64,000 bases of DNA from positions 1 through 64,000 of the forward strand of contig DAHUXH010000008.1 in the NCBI GenBank assembly GCA_027307235.1, written 5' to 3'. This document shows, piece after piece, positions 39,207-48,264 of the stretch. Within the stretch, counting starts at the first letter, position 1. Every line of letters begins with the position of its first letter. This DNA comes from Vulcanimicrobiota bacterium. Its GTDB lineage: Bacteria > Vulcanimicrobiota > Vulcanimicrobiia > Vulcanimicrobiales > Vulcanimicrobiaceae. A program made the position numbers and the translations under genes. Below the pieces are notes generated by a model. The model ran no database searches, had not been told where the DNA came from, and worked only from the letters and a program-made list of their open reading frames with translations.

Positions 39207-39634
39207 TCGTTCTTGACGCCTCTGTTGCCCTGTCGTGGTTCTTCAAGGACGAGCTTGACGACTTCGCTACACGGTCTGCCGACCGCCTCTTGCAAGAAAG
39301 CGCACTCGTTCCTCCGATCTTTCCCGCAGAAGTGGCCAACGCGTTTCTCTTTGCAAGCCGAAAGCAGCGGCTCAGCGAAAGCGAGATGCGAACCGCGTTC
39401 GAACGAATGGCGGAGCTGCCGATCCGCGTTGATTCTTGCGAGTTTGCCCTCCGAGACGAGATCGAACTCGCCAAGCGTTACAACCTCACCATCTACGACT
39501 CAATGTATCTGGCGCTGGCGCGTCGCCGCCGCATGCCGCTTCTCACGCGCGACGCGGCTTTACGACGAGCGGCGATTGCCGAGAAACTAGCGGACGACGA
39601 AGACGCTGACTACTACAACGCACAACCAGATTGA
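39203..39634 (+). CDS. VapC-like PIN-domain toxin
   Basis: PIN toxins are Mg-dependent RNases that usually cut tRNA or rRNA. The 143-aa product begins at LIVLDASVALSWFF with the first acidic residue, then EVANAFLF (Glu), and the C-terminal IYDSMYLALARR (Asp) and LLTRDAALRRA (Asp): the four PIN acidic residues are present. There is no ATG, GTG or TTG at the expected start. The codon before IVLD is CTG (39203), overlapping the antitoxin TGA, so a CTG start coupled to antitoxin translation is likely. A GTG at 39149 would add an unlikely N-terminus inside the antitoxin frame. Confidence 0.85.
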   Translation: MIVLDASVALSWFFKDELDDFATRSADRLLQESALVPPIFPAEVANAFLFASRKQRLSESEMRTAFERMAELPIRVDSCEFALRDEIELAKRYNLTIYDSMYLALARRRRMPLLTRDAALRRAAIAEKLADDEDADYYNAQPD

Positions 39635-39737
39635 AGTTCAATCTCGGGATCAAAAGGTTGTTCTGCGAATACATTCGTTCGACCAAATACTACCACGGAC
39701 CCAGACCTCGGCGACGCTGAAAATTGACTCGTAACTG

Positions 39738-41261
39738 TCACAGACGCATGAGCATTTTTAGCAGGGCGAATTCGTCGGAGACGCCGAGGGTGCGGAAGAT
39801 ATTGCCCTTGTGAACACGTACGGTGTTCGCGCTGATGCCTAAGCGGTCTGCAATTTCCTTCGTCTTTAAGCCGCATTTGACGAGTTCGGCGATCTCTTGT
39901 TCCCGGTTGGTGAGCTTCTCGATCGGCAACACGCCGCGCGAACGAATGCGTTCCAGTTCGGCGGCAAGAAAGCTGCGCGGATAGATGGCGGCGACGCGCT
40001 CCACGCACTCCAGCCAATCCTGCCGTTCAGTCAAGCGATAGAGAAAGAGCGCCGCGTTTGCGGCGCGCCACTCGTAGCCAACCTCCGAAAAGACGGTGAA
40101 CGCCCGCTCCGCGCGATGGCGCGCAACGCGACGGTCTCCTCGAGCAAGCCGCACATGCGCCTCCGCGAAATCGAAGAAGCCTTGCACGCGACTATCGCGT
40201 CCCAACTGGAGCCACGGCGACAGCTTTTCACGAGCCGTCTGAGCAAGGGCCAATAACTCGAATGCTCTGGTTTCATTGATAGGGGCATACAATTCCGCTG
40301 CGAGCATTAATGCCCCGGCCTCTTCGTCAACCACAGTCTCCCATTGAACCTGCGCCGCGCATGCGTCCGCTTCGGCCAACTCCGCTCGTAAATGCAGTGG
40401 TTCCTTTGAAAGCTGCGCAATCCACGCGTGATCCAAATGCGAGAGCATCTTGCCTTGCGGGCTGGGCGCAACCACCTTGGCTTCGTTCAGCCGTCGTATG
40501 CTCAGAATATACTCGCCAGACATAGCGCTCGACCATGCCAAAGCGCGAAGTACTTGGAAGTGCTCCAGCGAGAGATCGTCCGTCCAGGAAATAGTGCTTT
40601 CGGTTCGGGCAATGACCGGTACGACGTGCGGGCAGACCAAGTCGCGGGCCAGCATGGAGAGGCTGCGCAGAACCATTGCCATCGCGCCGACGTCGGGCGC
40701 GGCCTCCTCTTCAAAGAGGTGGATCGCCCGAAGATTACACGCTACCTGTTCGGCAAAACGCCCATGCGCACCGTGCACCCAGCCACGCATGAATTCAAAA
40801 CGAGCCTGTAGATTCGGGCTCGTACTCACGTCGGTCGCGTCGAGAATCGAAAGCGCCTGGTTATAGTCGCGCAAGAGCCAAGCACAGAGGGCCGTATAGT
40901 ACGCGATCTCGCCGGCGATGAGTGCATTGAATGGCGGTGGCAGCAATATTGAACGAAGGGTCTTCGACGCTTCAGCGACGCGGCCGCTCGATGCTAGTGC
41001 CGCTGCCTCAATCGCGAGAGACATCGTGCGATGGTGGGCCGTGACGAACGCAGACTTCTGTCTTCCGGCGTCAAGCCATTGAAGCGCCTCGGCATACTGA
41101 CGCATGCGGAACGCGATATGCGCTCCGAAAAGAAACCGCTCCGGCTGCGCCGGCGATTCCATGACAATATCAAGAGCGACGCCGTATTGGCCGCGCAAGA
41201 AAGCGCGAACTGCGCCCTGGAGTGACAGGGACCCGCTTACGTCTGCCACCGATGCCCACAT
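39738..41261 (-). CDS. TPR-containing LuxR-family transcriptional regulator
   Basis: The 507-aa protein has an all-helical N-terminal part of TPR-like repeats (for example YAEALQWLDAGRQK, YNQALSILDATDV) and a C-terminal GerE/LuxR helix-turn-helix (LTNREQEIAELVKCGLKTKE, then ISANTVRVHKGNI). There is no receiver domain and no ATPase motif, so it resembles the C-terminal half of a MalT/LAL regulator without the NTPase. The ligand is unknown. The paired inverted repeats at 41527-41614 are candidate binding sites because they lie just upstream, between the small secreted protein and the HD-like gene. Confidence 0.88.
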   Translation of the reverse strand: MWASVADVSGSLSLQGAVRAFLRGQYGVALDIVMESPAQPERFLFGAHIAFRMRQYAEALQWLDAGRQKSAFVTAHHRTMSLAIEAAALASSGRVAEASKTLRSILLPPPFNALIAGEIAYYTALCAWLLRDYNQALSILDATDVSTSPNLQARFEFMRGWVHGAHGRFAEQVACNLRAIHLFEEEAAPDVGAMAMVLRSLSMLARDLVCPHVVPVIARTESTISWTDDLSLEHFQVLRALAWSSAMSGEYILSIRRLNEAKVVAPSPQGKMLSHLDHAWIAQLSKEPLHLRAELAEADACAAQVQWETVVDEEAGALMLAAELYAPINETRAFELLALAQTAREKLSPWLQLGRDSRVQGFFDFAEAHVRLARGDRRVARHRAERAFTVFSEVGYEWRAANAALFLYRLTERQDWLECVERVAAIYPRSFLAAELERIRSRGVLPIEKLTNREQEIAELVKCGLKTKEIADRLGISANTVRVHKGNIFRTLGVSDEFALLKMLMRL

Positions 41262-41316
41262 GAGTTGCGGCGGGCCATTCGCGGCGCGAAAGCGAGCCCC
41301 TCGTCAGCTTCGCTTC

Positions 41317-41484
41317 TTAGCCGGGCCCGCCACCTACGGAATCACCGGCTGGCGGCGGCGTCGGCGCGACGGCGGCAAGCCCCGCGTGCGCGCCGGTAGA
41401 CGTGGGCGGCGGTGTGTTGGGTTGCGCAGCCTGACTTCCGGCAAGTGCGATCAAGGCAGATAAGACCAAACCCACAAGAGACAT
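41317..41484 (-). CDS. 55-aa secreted peptide
   Basis: ATG 41484, ten bases after AAGGAG, starts a 55-residue peptide: a signal sequence (MSLVGLVLSALIALAGSQAA) followed by a Pro/Thr/Gly/Ala-rich disordered tail (AQPNTPPPTSTGAHAGLAAV). There is no Cys. The strong SD and clean signal peptide support a gene. It could be a surface peptide or signalling peptide precursor. The gene reads toward the LuxR gene (55 bp gap), so both may be co-expressed. Confidence 0.6.
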   Translation of the reverse strand: MSLVGLVLSALIALAGSQAAQPNTPPPTSTGAHAGLAAVAPTPPPAGDSVGGGPG

Positions 41485-41526
41485 TCTTGAATTGCTCCTT
41501 CGTGAAGGCAGTGATTTGGGCAGAAA

Positions 41527-41614
41527 GTAGTCGCCAACGACTACCCTCCTCAAGAATACTCCACAACCACCGGCGACGCACTAGGAACTTTCCAGGTTAG
41601 TCGCAAGCGCCTAC
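41527..41614. promoter_or_regulatory. Two related inverted repeats, candidate operator pair
   Basis: GTAGTCGCCAACGACTAC (41527-41544) is a perfect 7-bp inverted repeat with a CCAA spacer. TTAGTCGCAAGCGCCTAC (41597-41614) matches it at 14 of 18 positions. They are 70 bp apart, centre to centre, in the only sizeable gap here (178 bp), between the divergent secreted-peptide gene and the HD-like gene. The pattern fits a dimeric regulator such as LuxR type. Confidence 0.5.
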
Positions 41615-41662
41615 TATAAATTCAGTCTTTCCGGCGTTTCCGGATCGTGCGACGATACATCG

Positions 41663-42262
41663 GTGTGGACACGAACGGATGAACTGACGCGACGCCGCGA
41701 AATCGAGCGCAGGCGCGCCAAGGCCTTTCCCGGCCAGGTGGACTCGCAGGTTGAAGCGCTGACCGACGCGTTCATCGGCGAGGCTTCCGATCAGGACCCG
41801 CGCGTCGGAACGCTCGCGATTCTCATCGGTCACTTCGCGGCACGCATCACGCGTGCGCTGTCGCACGACCTCGATCCGGCCTTCATGCTGTGCGCAGGCA
41901 TGCTCTCGTTCGTCGAGCCGGAGCGCCTTCGTGGAACCTCGCTGGAGCGTTATGCGCGAACGATCGCCGCTTTTCAGCAGGCGCGCAACGGCATCGGCGT
42001 CGATGACGCGAACGTGCGGCTAGGCGCGGAGATTCTCATCGCAGCCGACTACTTCAGCTCGTCGGTCTACCCCGCGACACGCGATGCGAGCCGATCTCCG
42101 CTCGACGTGCTTGACGAGATGCGGGACGACCCGAAGCGCTATAATCGGCAGATTGTCCTCGCACTTGCTCGCGACCTGACCACTCGAACGGAGGAGGTTC
42201 GCCTGCGCTTCCTGCGTGTCCGCGCCGTCCATCATCGTCGCCGGCGCAAGAACGCGCGGTGA
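41663..42262 (+). CDS. Degenerate HD-GYP-like protein
   Basis: The 199-aa protein has no recognised catalytic motif. Its second half resembles the C-terminal helices of HD-GYP phosphodiesterases: LGAEILIAADYFSSSVYP corresponds to the ADxFDAMT region and RSPLDVLDEMRDDPKRYNRQ to the SPEEALEEL...FDP region. The metal-binding HD, HH and GYP residues are not seen. It may be a non-catalytic regulatory HD protein. The start is GTG 41663. It lies next to the candidate operators and 8 bp from the convergent GT39 gene. Confidence 0.55.
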   Translation: MWTRTDELTRRREIERRRAKAFPGQVDSQVEALTDAFIGEASDQDPRVGTLAILIGHFAARITRALSHDLDPAFMLCAGMLSFVEPERLRGTSLERYARTIAAFQQARNGIGVDDANVRLGAEILIAADYFSSSVYPATRDASRSPLDVLDEMRDDPKRYNRQIVLALARDLTTRTEEVRLRFLRVRAVHHRRRRKNAR

Positions 42263-42270
42263 TCGGCGAG

Positions 42271-43779
42271 TCACTCGTAGAAACGAATGGCCGGCCATAC
42301 GGCGTTCAATGGGCGTCGCGGATGGCGGCACAGGTACACGATGCCATCGCCCTCGCCTGGTCGCGCGTATGGACTCGATAACGTGGCTGCGGGCGTGACG
42401 TCGTCGTAGGTCTGCTTGAGGTCGGCAGCGCTCCAGCCGACTGCAATCAGCACGTCGCCGCTAAAGCCGCGCGATCCCCACAGATAGTATTGATTGTGTC
42501 CGCTCAGCGCCGCCGGCAATCCGTACGCGGTTCCGAAGAAATCGATCGCCGCGGCCTCGCCGTAGTTGCGTGCAACGATGGCCGCGCGCGCCCGCTCGTT
42601 TGAAGGAAGCGCAGCGTAGACGCGCGCAACCGTCGCGGCCATCTCGGGCCAGCCGTGCATGTCAGCCCAATTCTGCCATGGCATGACCCCGACGCGCGCG
42701 TGTTCAGACGCCGCGGCACGAGCAAACCCGACTGCGTCGTCATAACGAATGAACGCTCGCTCGGGAAGGATCGGCAGCGCGTATGGAACGATGATCGCGC
42801 TCGTCGCCAACGCGAGCGACGCGATGCCAGTGCGAAGCGCCTGACGCTTTATCGTCAACGATTCAATTGCTATGCTTCCCGCCGCGAACAGATACGGATA
42901 GACGTCAGCCGGGTAGTAGTGCTTTCCGTGCGCGACGATCATCATAACGATCAAGGTGACATACGCATACCCGAGCCACCGGAACGGCGGACGCGCGAGC
43001 ATCCACACGAGACCGAAGATCCACACCACCCAGAGCAGCGGCCCGGTGATCAGCAACTCGGAGAGCAGATATGCCGGCGGGCTCAGGACGATGTTCTTGT
43101 CGAGTTGGCCGTTGCGCAACAACTCCAACATCGGAAACCCGTAGTGCGCCTGCCACAGGAAATTTGGCAAGATCATCGCTGCCGCGAGCGCCATTCCGGC
43201 AGCAAACCAAGGTGTGACCAGAATGCGGCGTTGCGGCGTGAGCACGAGACCGATCAAAAGGGCAACCCCGAAGAACAGTACGCTGTACTTCGTGAGCGCC
43301 GAGCATCCAAGAGCCGCTCCGATCGCAAGCCACCAGCGCGCGTCCGCGCCCTTGGAGATGCGCAGTAACCACAACGCGATCAGCGGCCACAGCCAAAGAT
43401 TCATGGCGTCGGTGGTGAGCATCGTGCCGAAGGTCAACAACACCGGGCATACCGCTACCGCGATCGACGTCAGCACCTGAGCAAAGACTCCGCCACCGAG
43501 TTCGACAACCAAAAGACATGACACGTACACGGAGGCGGCCGCGCACAGCGCGGGCACGAGCCGCAATAGAAAGAGCGAGTGCCCGAATATCTGAGTGAAG
43601 GCGGCGATGAGCGGGATGACCGGGGGCTGGTCGACGTAGCCGAACGCCGGGTGTCGCCCGCAGATAATGAAGTACAGTTCGTCGCGAAAGAATCCGTAGT
43701 GCGGGTTGGCGATCGCATGAACGATCAGCGTTACCGTTGCCGCAAGTAAGGGAAGACGCCGGTGCGCGAGCATGTTCAT
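42271..43779 (-). CDS. GT39-like membrane glycosyltransferase (ArnT/PMT superfamily)
   Basis: The roughly 502-aa protein has about ten to twelve transmembrane helices. The first periplasmic loop has YGFFRDELYFIICGRHPAFG, the D-E and Tyr-rich region typical of lipid-linked-sugar transferases, followed by VDQPPVIPL. A C-terminal soluble part (about 340-500) completes the family form. Such enzymes move sugars from polyprenyl phosphate donors to lipids, glycans or proteins outside the inner membrane. The start may be ATG 43779 or GTG 43791. Donor and acceptor are unknown. Confidence 0.85.
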   Translation of the reverse strand: MNMLAHRRLPLLAATVTLIVHAIANPHYGFFRDELYFIICGRHPAFGYVDQPPVIPLIAAFTQIFGHSLFLLRLVPALCAAASVYVSCLLVVELGGGVFAQVLTSIAVAVCPVLLTFGTMLTTDAMNLWLWPLIALWLLRISKGADARWWLAIGAALGCSALTKYSVLFFGVALLIGLVLTPQRRILVTPWFAAGMALAAAMILPNFLWQAHYGFPMLELLRNGQLDKNIVLSPPAYLLSELLITGPLLWVVWIFGLVWMLARPPFRWLGYAYVTLIVMMIVAHGKHYYPADVYPYLFAAGSIAIESLTIKRQALRTGIASLALATSAIIVPYALPILPERAFIRYDDAVGFARAAASEHARVGVMPWQNWADMHGWPEMAATVARVYAALPSNERARAAIVARNYGEAAAIDFFGTAYGLPAALSGHNQYYLWGSRGFSGDVLIAVGWSAADLKQTYDDVTPAATLSSPYARPGEGDGIVYLCRHPRRPLNAVWPAIRFYE

Positions 43780-43859
43780 CGTAGTACGCACCGTATACGA
43801 GCGTCGCGGTTACCGCAACGATTGCGTGACGAGCGGGACTGCCGGACGACGAGCGGCGC

Positions 43860-44699
43860 TCAGCTCGGCCAGGCGATCAGAAGCACGCCGGCGAGCGCAC
43901 ACACGACCCCGGCGAACTGCACGCGCGTCAGCCGTTCGCGCAAGACGAGAAACGCGAGCAGCACTGTCGCCGCCGGATACAGGCTTGCCAACACCGCCGC
44001 AACCGCGAGTGAGCCCATATCCGCGGCGACCACATACAGCCCATTGCCGATCATGTCAAGCATGCCGCCGAGAGCGGCCGTGGGCAGAACGTTTCGCGGC
44101 AAGCGCATGTCACCGCGCATGACGAGCGTGACGATCACAAGACACGTGATCGACGTGAAGCGCGCCGCGAGCAACGGCTTCAAGCCCGCGTCGGGTCCGC
44201 GCATCGCCAAGAAGAACAAGAATCCGCCTAAGATGAGACCTGAAAGAATCGCTTCGCGGACGCCTTCGGTCGCGATCTCGCGCTTCCCGGACTCTTCGAA
44301 CGACGCCGAGATCAGCACGACCGCCGCGAGCGCGAGCGCCAAGCCGAAACCGTGTGTGAGCGTCGGACGGTTGCCGCGCGCCAGATCCATGACGACCGGC
44401 ACGCCGGCCGCCAACACCGCGGTGATCGGTGAGACAACGCCCATGCGCCCGATCGAGAGCGCGTGGTAGAGCAACAACAAGCCGGCGCCGCCGCAGATTC
44501 CGGCAAGCCCGCCGTACAAGTAATCACGTAACGTCGCGTGACCGGGCAAGAACTTGAACACGAGCGCGAGGAGCAGCAAGCCGATGCCTTGCGAAACGAT
44601 CGACACCGAGTAGGCCGACGCGCGGCGGCTCGCTAGACCACCGAAGAAGTCGGCCGACCCGAAGAAGGCGGCGGAGAGTAAGCCCGCGAGGACGTTCAT
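43860..44699 (-). CDS. EamA/DMT-superfamily transporter
   Basis: The 279-aa protein has ten predicted helices in two EamA repeats (MNVLAGLLSAAFFGSADFFG at the start; LASLYPAATVLLAFLVLRER at the end with the typical LYPaxT/LlarlxlxE motif). DMT exporters move small metabolites such as amino acids across the inner membrane; the substrate cannot be told. It stands alone between the GT39 gene and the amidase, all on the minus strand. Confidence 0.88.
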   Translation of the reverse strand: MNVLAGLLSAAFFGSADFFGGLASRRASAYSVSIVSQGIGLLLLALVFKFLPGHATLRDYLYGGLAGICGGAGLLLLYHALSIGRMGVVSPITAVLAAGVPVVMDLARGNRPTLTHGFGLALALAAVVLISASFEESGKREIATEGVREAILSGLILGGFLFFLAMRGPDAGLKPLLAARFTSITCLVIVTLVMRGDMRLPRNVLPTAALGGMLDMIGNGLYVVAADMGSLAVAAVLASLYPAATVLLAFLVLRERLTRVQFAGVVCALAGVLLIAWPS

Positions 44700-44797
44700 G
44701 ACGGCGCGCTCGCCCGATCCGCAGCGAACAGTGCGGTGAGGCGCCCGTCGTGATCGACGAGCGCCTCAGATTCCTGCGCGAGGGGCATCACCGCAAT

Positions 44798-46201
44798 CTA
44801 TTTCGCGACGGTGACCAGCTTCGGATGCCGCTTGTGGAAGTCGGTGCGCCGTTGCAGCGACTGCGCGAGTTGCGCGATCTGCGCTTCGCCCCACGCCTTG
44901 CCGATGAACGCGATCGCCGTCGGCAAGCCATTTTGGCCAAAGCCGTTGGGCACGCTGATGGCGGGGATGCCGGCCATGTTAGCGGGCGTCGTCGGGTCGA
45001 TCTCGCCCGGTGTGTCGTTGTACGACTCGCTGAACGGCACGGCGATGGGATTGGCGACCGTCGCGGTCGTCGGAAACACGAGCGCGTCGTACTCGCTCAT
45101 CAGCTTGTACATCGCGTCGTTGACCTTGCTGCGCACGCGCATCGCATCCACGAAGTCAACGGCGAGCGTGCCGTAGGTCACGTATCCGCCGGTCTTGTCG
45201 TCGACGCTCTGCAGTTCACCCGACCGTCCGCTCTCGATCAAGTCGCGAAACGCAGCCGAGCACTCACCGTTGATCAACGCGCCGAATGCCGCGCCGTACG
45301 GAAAATCCGGAAGCGACACGTTTTCGACGAGGTCGGCGACGCCGCGCAGCACGTCGAGGGAAGCGTCGAAGTTGGCAACCACCTCGCGTTGCGATTTCGC
45401 GCGCGCGCCCTTGAGCACACCGATGCGCGCCTTGCCGTTGAGCGTCGAGAACGGCTTGGTCTGCGAGGTGGGATCGTTGGCATCCTTACCCGCGATGATC
45501 CGCAGGATGGCGATCGCGTCGCGCGCCGAGCGCGCGATCGGACCGAGTTTATCCGATGTCCACATCAAAGCCATCGCGCCGTGGCGGCTCACTCGTCCAT
45601 ACGTGGGACGCAAACCGCTCACACCGCAGAACGAGGACGGCACCATGATCGAGCCGTCGGTCTCAGAACCGATCGAGAATCCGACCAAACCTGCGGCCGT
45701 CGCGGCACCAGGTCCGCTCGAACTTCCGCCGCTCCAGAAATCGCGATTCCACGGCGTCCGCCCAGGGCCGGTGAACGACGCGTCGGCGGTGTTGTATCCG
45801 AATCCGCCGGCAAGTTCGACCATCGCCAGTTTCGCGATGAGCACCGCTCCGGCGGCATGCAGCCTCTGCACGACCGTTCCGTCGAAATTGAAGTGCTGGT
45901 TCTTGTACGGCGCGGCTCCCCACGTCGTCGGCGCGCCGACTGCGGCGAGCAAATCCTTGACGCCGTAGGGGACGCCGTGTATCGGACTGCGACGCTTGCC
46001 GGCAGCGAGTTCGCTATCGGCTTGTGCCGCTTCGCGCAACCCGCGCTCGCGCATGATGGTCACGACCGCACCGTAGGTCGAGCCGTATTGTTCCAGCCGG
46101 TCGAGATAGAGCTTGGTGAGTTCAACCGACGATATCTTGCGCGCGGCAAGCATCTCGCCGAGATCAAGGGCTTCGGAAAATGCGATGTCGTCGTGCGTCA
46201 T
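44798..46201 (-). CDS. Amidase-signature enzyme
   Basis: The 467-aa protein has the Ser-cisSer-Lys triad of the amidase signature family: GVPYGVKDLL (Lys), WSGGSSSGPGAATAAGL (cis-Ser) and GSETDGSIMVPSSFCG (nucleophile Ser). It is related to GatA but stands without gatB/gatC, so it is probably an amide hydrolase rather than a tRNA amidotransferase. It has no signal peptide of its own. The ATG at 46201 overlaps the stop of the small exported-protein gene and has GAGGTGA upstream, so the two are co-translated. Confidence 0.9.
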   Translation of the reverse strand: MTHDDIAFSEALDLGEMLAARKISSVELTKLYLDRLEQYGSTYGAVVTIMRERGLREAAQADSELAAGKRRSPIHGVPYGVKDLLAAVGAPTTWGAAPYKNQHFNFDGTVVQRLHAAGAVLIAKLAMVELAGGFGYNTADASFTGPGRTPWNRDFWSGGSSSGPGAATAAGLVGFSIGSETDGSIMVPSSFCGVSGLRPTYGRVSRHGAMALMWTSDKLGPIARSARDAIAILRIIAGKDANDPTSQTKPFSTLNGKARIGVLKGARAKSQREVVANFDASLDVLRGVADLVENVSLPDFPYGAAFGALINGECSAAFRDLIESGRSGELQSVDDKTGGYVTYGTLAVDFVDAMRVRSKVNDAMYKLMSEYDALVFPTTATVANPIAVPFSESYNDTPGEIDPTTPANMAGIPAISVPNGFGQNGLPTAIAFIGKAWGEAQIAQLAQSLQRRTDFHKRHPKLVTVAK

Positions 46202-46509
46202 GCCGTCACCTCGAAGTACGCCGTCGGCTCGTCGGAATTTTTCAGCTTCGTGCCGTTGGGATTGAGCGCCATGCCGAGCCCAAGATTGCCTTCGATACCA
46301 TCGGCGATCGTCTCGATCTGATCGTCGGTCAGCGACGGATCGAACGCGCGCATCCGTTCGGCGAGCGCTCGCGCGAGGGCCGAGGGCGGCTTCGGACTGG
46401 ATACGGGCTTCGGCGGTACCGGCAGCGTGCTCTGCGCTCCGGCCTTCGCGACGACGGTTGCCGCGCCGGCTACCGCCACACCGGCAATGAATGACTTACG
46501 TGTTGCCAT
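46198..46509 (-). CDS. Small exported protein paired with the amidase
   Basis: The 103-aa protein begins with a signal-like segment (MATRKSFIAGVAVAGAATVV) resembling a Tat leader with one Arg (T-R-K-S-F). After a Pro-rich spacer follows a small helical domain (FDPSLTDDQIETIADGIEGN). Four bases overlap the amidase start. It may localise or activate the amidase, like the small Tat-carrying subunits of some dehydrogenases, but this is inference. It lies 4 bp downstream of RNase J. Confidence 0.65.
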   Translation of the reverse strand: MATRKSFIAGVAVAGAATVVAKAGAQSTLPVPPKPVSSPKPPSALARALAERMRAFDPSLTDDQIETIADGIEGNLGLGMALNPNGTKLKNSDEPTAYFEVTA

Positions 46510-46513
46510 ACAC

Positions 46514-48208
46514 CTACACTTCCATTACGACAGGAATCACGACGGGCCGCCGCTTCGTCCGTGAATAGATTGCTTTGGAGAGACCGCTGCGGATGTGCTC
46601 TTTGACGCTGTTGACGTCACGCATCGCTTCGACCGAGATGTTGGCGACGATCGCGCCAAGCTCGGTCTTCAACTCGTCGAGGACGCCGTTGGCTTCGGGC
46701 AAATAGAACACACCGCGTGAGATGATATCGGGGGAACCGATGAGCCGCGCCTCCTCCGCGTCGATCGCTACGACGACCATCACGATGCCGTCGTTGGAGA
46801 GCGCTTTGCGGTCGCGCAGGACCGCTTCACCGACTTCGCCGACCCCAGTGCCATCGACCAAAACGTGTCCCCCGTACGTCTTGCCGATCTTGTCGCCGTA
46901 TTCGCCGGTGAATTCCAAGACGTCTCCGTTTTCGACAACGAAGACGTTCTCCGGCTCGACGCCGGTCTGTACCGCGAGCTTGCCGTGCTGGACGAGCATG
47001 CGGTACTCGCCGTGCACCGGAATGAAGAACTCCGGACGCACGAGATTGAGCATGAGCAGCAGTTCTTCTTGCGACGCATGACCGGAGACGTGCGAACGTC
47101 CGTCGGTCCCGTGAATCACGGTGGCGCCGATGCGGTAGAGATTGTTGATCGTCCGGTACACGCTCTTTTCATTACCGGGAATCGGCGTCGCGCTGATCAC
47201 GACGGTGTCACCGGGAGCGATCCGAAACTTCTTGTGATCGCGTACCGACATGCGCGCAAGGCCGCTCATCGGCTCACCCTGCGAACCGGTCGTCAACACC
47301 ACGATCTGTTCGGGCGGATAGGAATCGACGTCCTCAATGCGGATCGAGGTCTCCGGCGGAATCCGCAGATGACCGAGTTCGGTTGCGAAATGAACGACGT
47401 TCTGCATCGAGCGGCCGAGAAACGCGACCTTCCGATTAAAGCGCACCGCATGGTCGACGACCTGCTGGATGCGCGGCACGTTCGAGGCGAACGAGGCAAC
47501 GACGATGCGTCCCTTCGCGCGCGAGAAGATGCCGGTGAACGCTTCACCGACAATGCGCTCCGAGAGCGTGTGGCCGGGACGCTCCGCGTTGGTAGAATCG
47601 GAGAGCATGCACAGCACGCCGGCGTCGCCGATGCGTGCGATCGCGGCAAAATCCGCCGGCTTTCCGTCGATCGGCGTCTGGTCGAACTTGAAGTCGCCGG
47701 TGTGAAAGATCGTGCCGACCGGCGTGCGGATGGCTAGCGAGCAGGCGCCGGCCACCGAATGATTGATATGAACGAACTCCGTTTCGATCGCACCGTATTG
47801 CACGCGATCGCCCGGTTGCACCGCGACGAATTCGACCGTACCGAGCTTGTGCTCGCGCGACTTCGCCTTAATCAGCGCGATCGTCAGCGGCGTGCCGACG
47901 ATGGGCACCTGCGGAAACTCGCGCAACAGATACGGAAGGCCGCCGATGTGGTCTTCGTGTCCATGCGTGACCAGCACCGCCCGGAGTTTGTGCGCGCGCT
48001 CGCGTACGTAGGTGAAATCGTTGATGACCACGTCGACGCCGAACATTTCTTCGTCGGGGAACATCAGGCCGCAGTCGACCGCGATCAGATCGTCGTTGGT
48101 CTCGATCAGCGTCATGTTGCGGCCGATCTCGCCGCACCCGCCCAACGGAATGATGCGAACGTACGCCTCGCTCGGAGGCTGCGGCACGGTAAGCGTGTCG
48201 GTGCTCAA
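46514..48208 (-). CDS. rnj: Ribonuclease J
   Basis: RNase J is a 5'-3' exonuclease and endonuclease of mRNA decay and rRNA maturation. The 564-aa protein begins at TTG 48208, four bases after AAGGA, and has the beta-lactamase motif VLVTHGHEDHIGGLPYLL, CMLSDSTNAERPGHT, the beta-CASP region (VVLTTGSQGEPMSGLARM) and the C-terminal HVSGHASQEELLLMLNLVRP. A longer frame to 48418 is antisense to another gene and lacks a start signal. The downstream amidase pair is 4 bp away. The divergent 48265 gene has its own SD. Confidence 0.93.
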   Translation of the reverse strand: MSTDTLTVPQPPSEAYVRIIPLGGCGEIGRNMTLIETNDDLIAVDCGLMFPDEEMFGVDVVINDFTYVRERAHKLRAVLVTHGHEDHIGGLPYLLREFPQVPIVGTPLTIALIKAKSREHKLGTVEFVAVQPGDRVQYGAIETEFVHINHSVAGACSLAIRTPVGTIFHTGDFKFDQTPIDGKPADFAAIARIGDAGVLCMLSDSTNAERPGHTLSERIVGEAFTGIFSRAKGRIVVASFASNVPRIQQVVDHAVRFNRKVAFLGRSMQNVVHFATELGHLRIPPETSIRIEDVDSYPPEQIVVLTTGSQGEPMSGLARMSVRDHKKFRIAPGDTVVISATPIPGNEKSVYRTINNLYRIGATVIHGTDGRSHVSGHASQEELLLMLNLVRPEFFIPVHGEYRMLVQHGKLAVQTGVEPENVFVVENGDVLEFTGEYGDKIGKTYGGHVLVDGTGVGEVGEAVLRDRKALSNDGIVMVVVAIDAEEARLIGSPDIISRGVFYLPEANGVLDELKTELGAIVANISVEAMRDVNSVKEHIRSGLSKAIYSRTKRRPVVIPVVMEV

Positions 48209-48264
48209 TGGGTCCTTTACGGGGTCTGGACTATGCGTGATGGAGCGTCCCGGAGGAAACTTCC

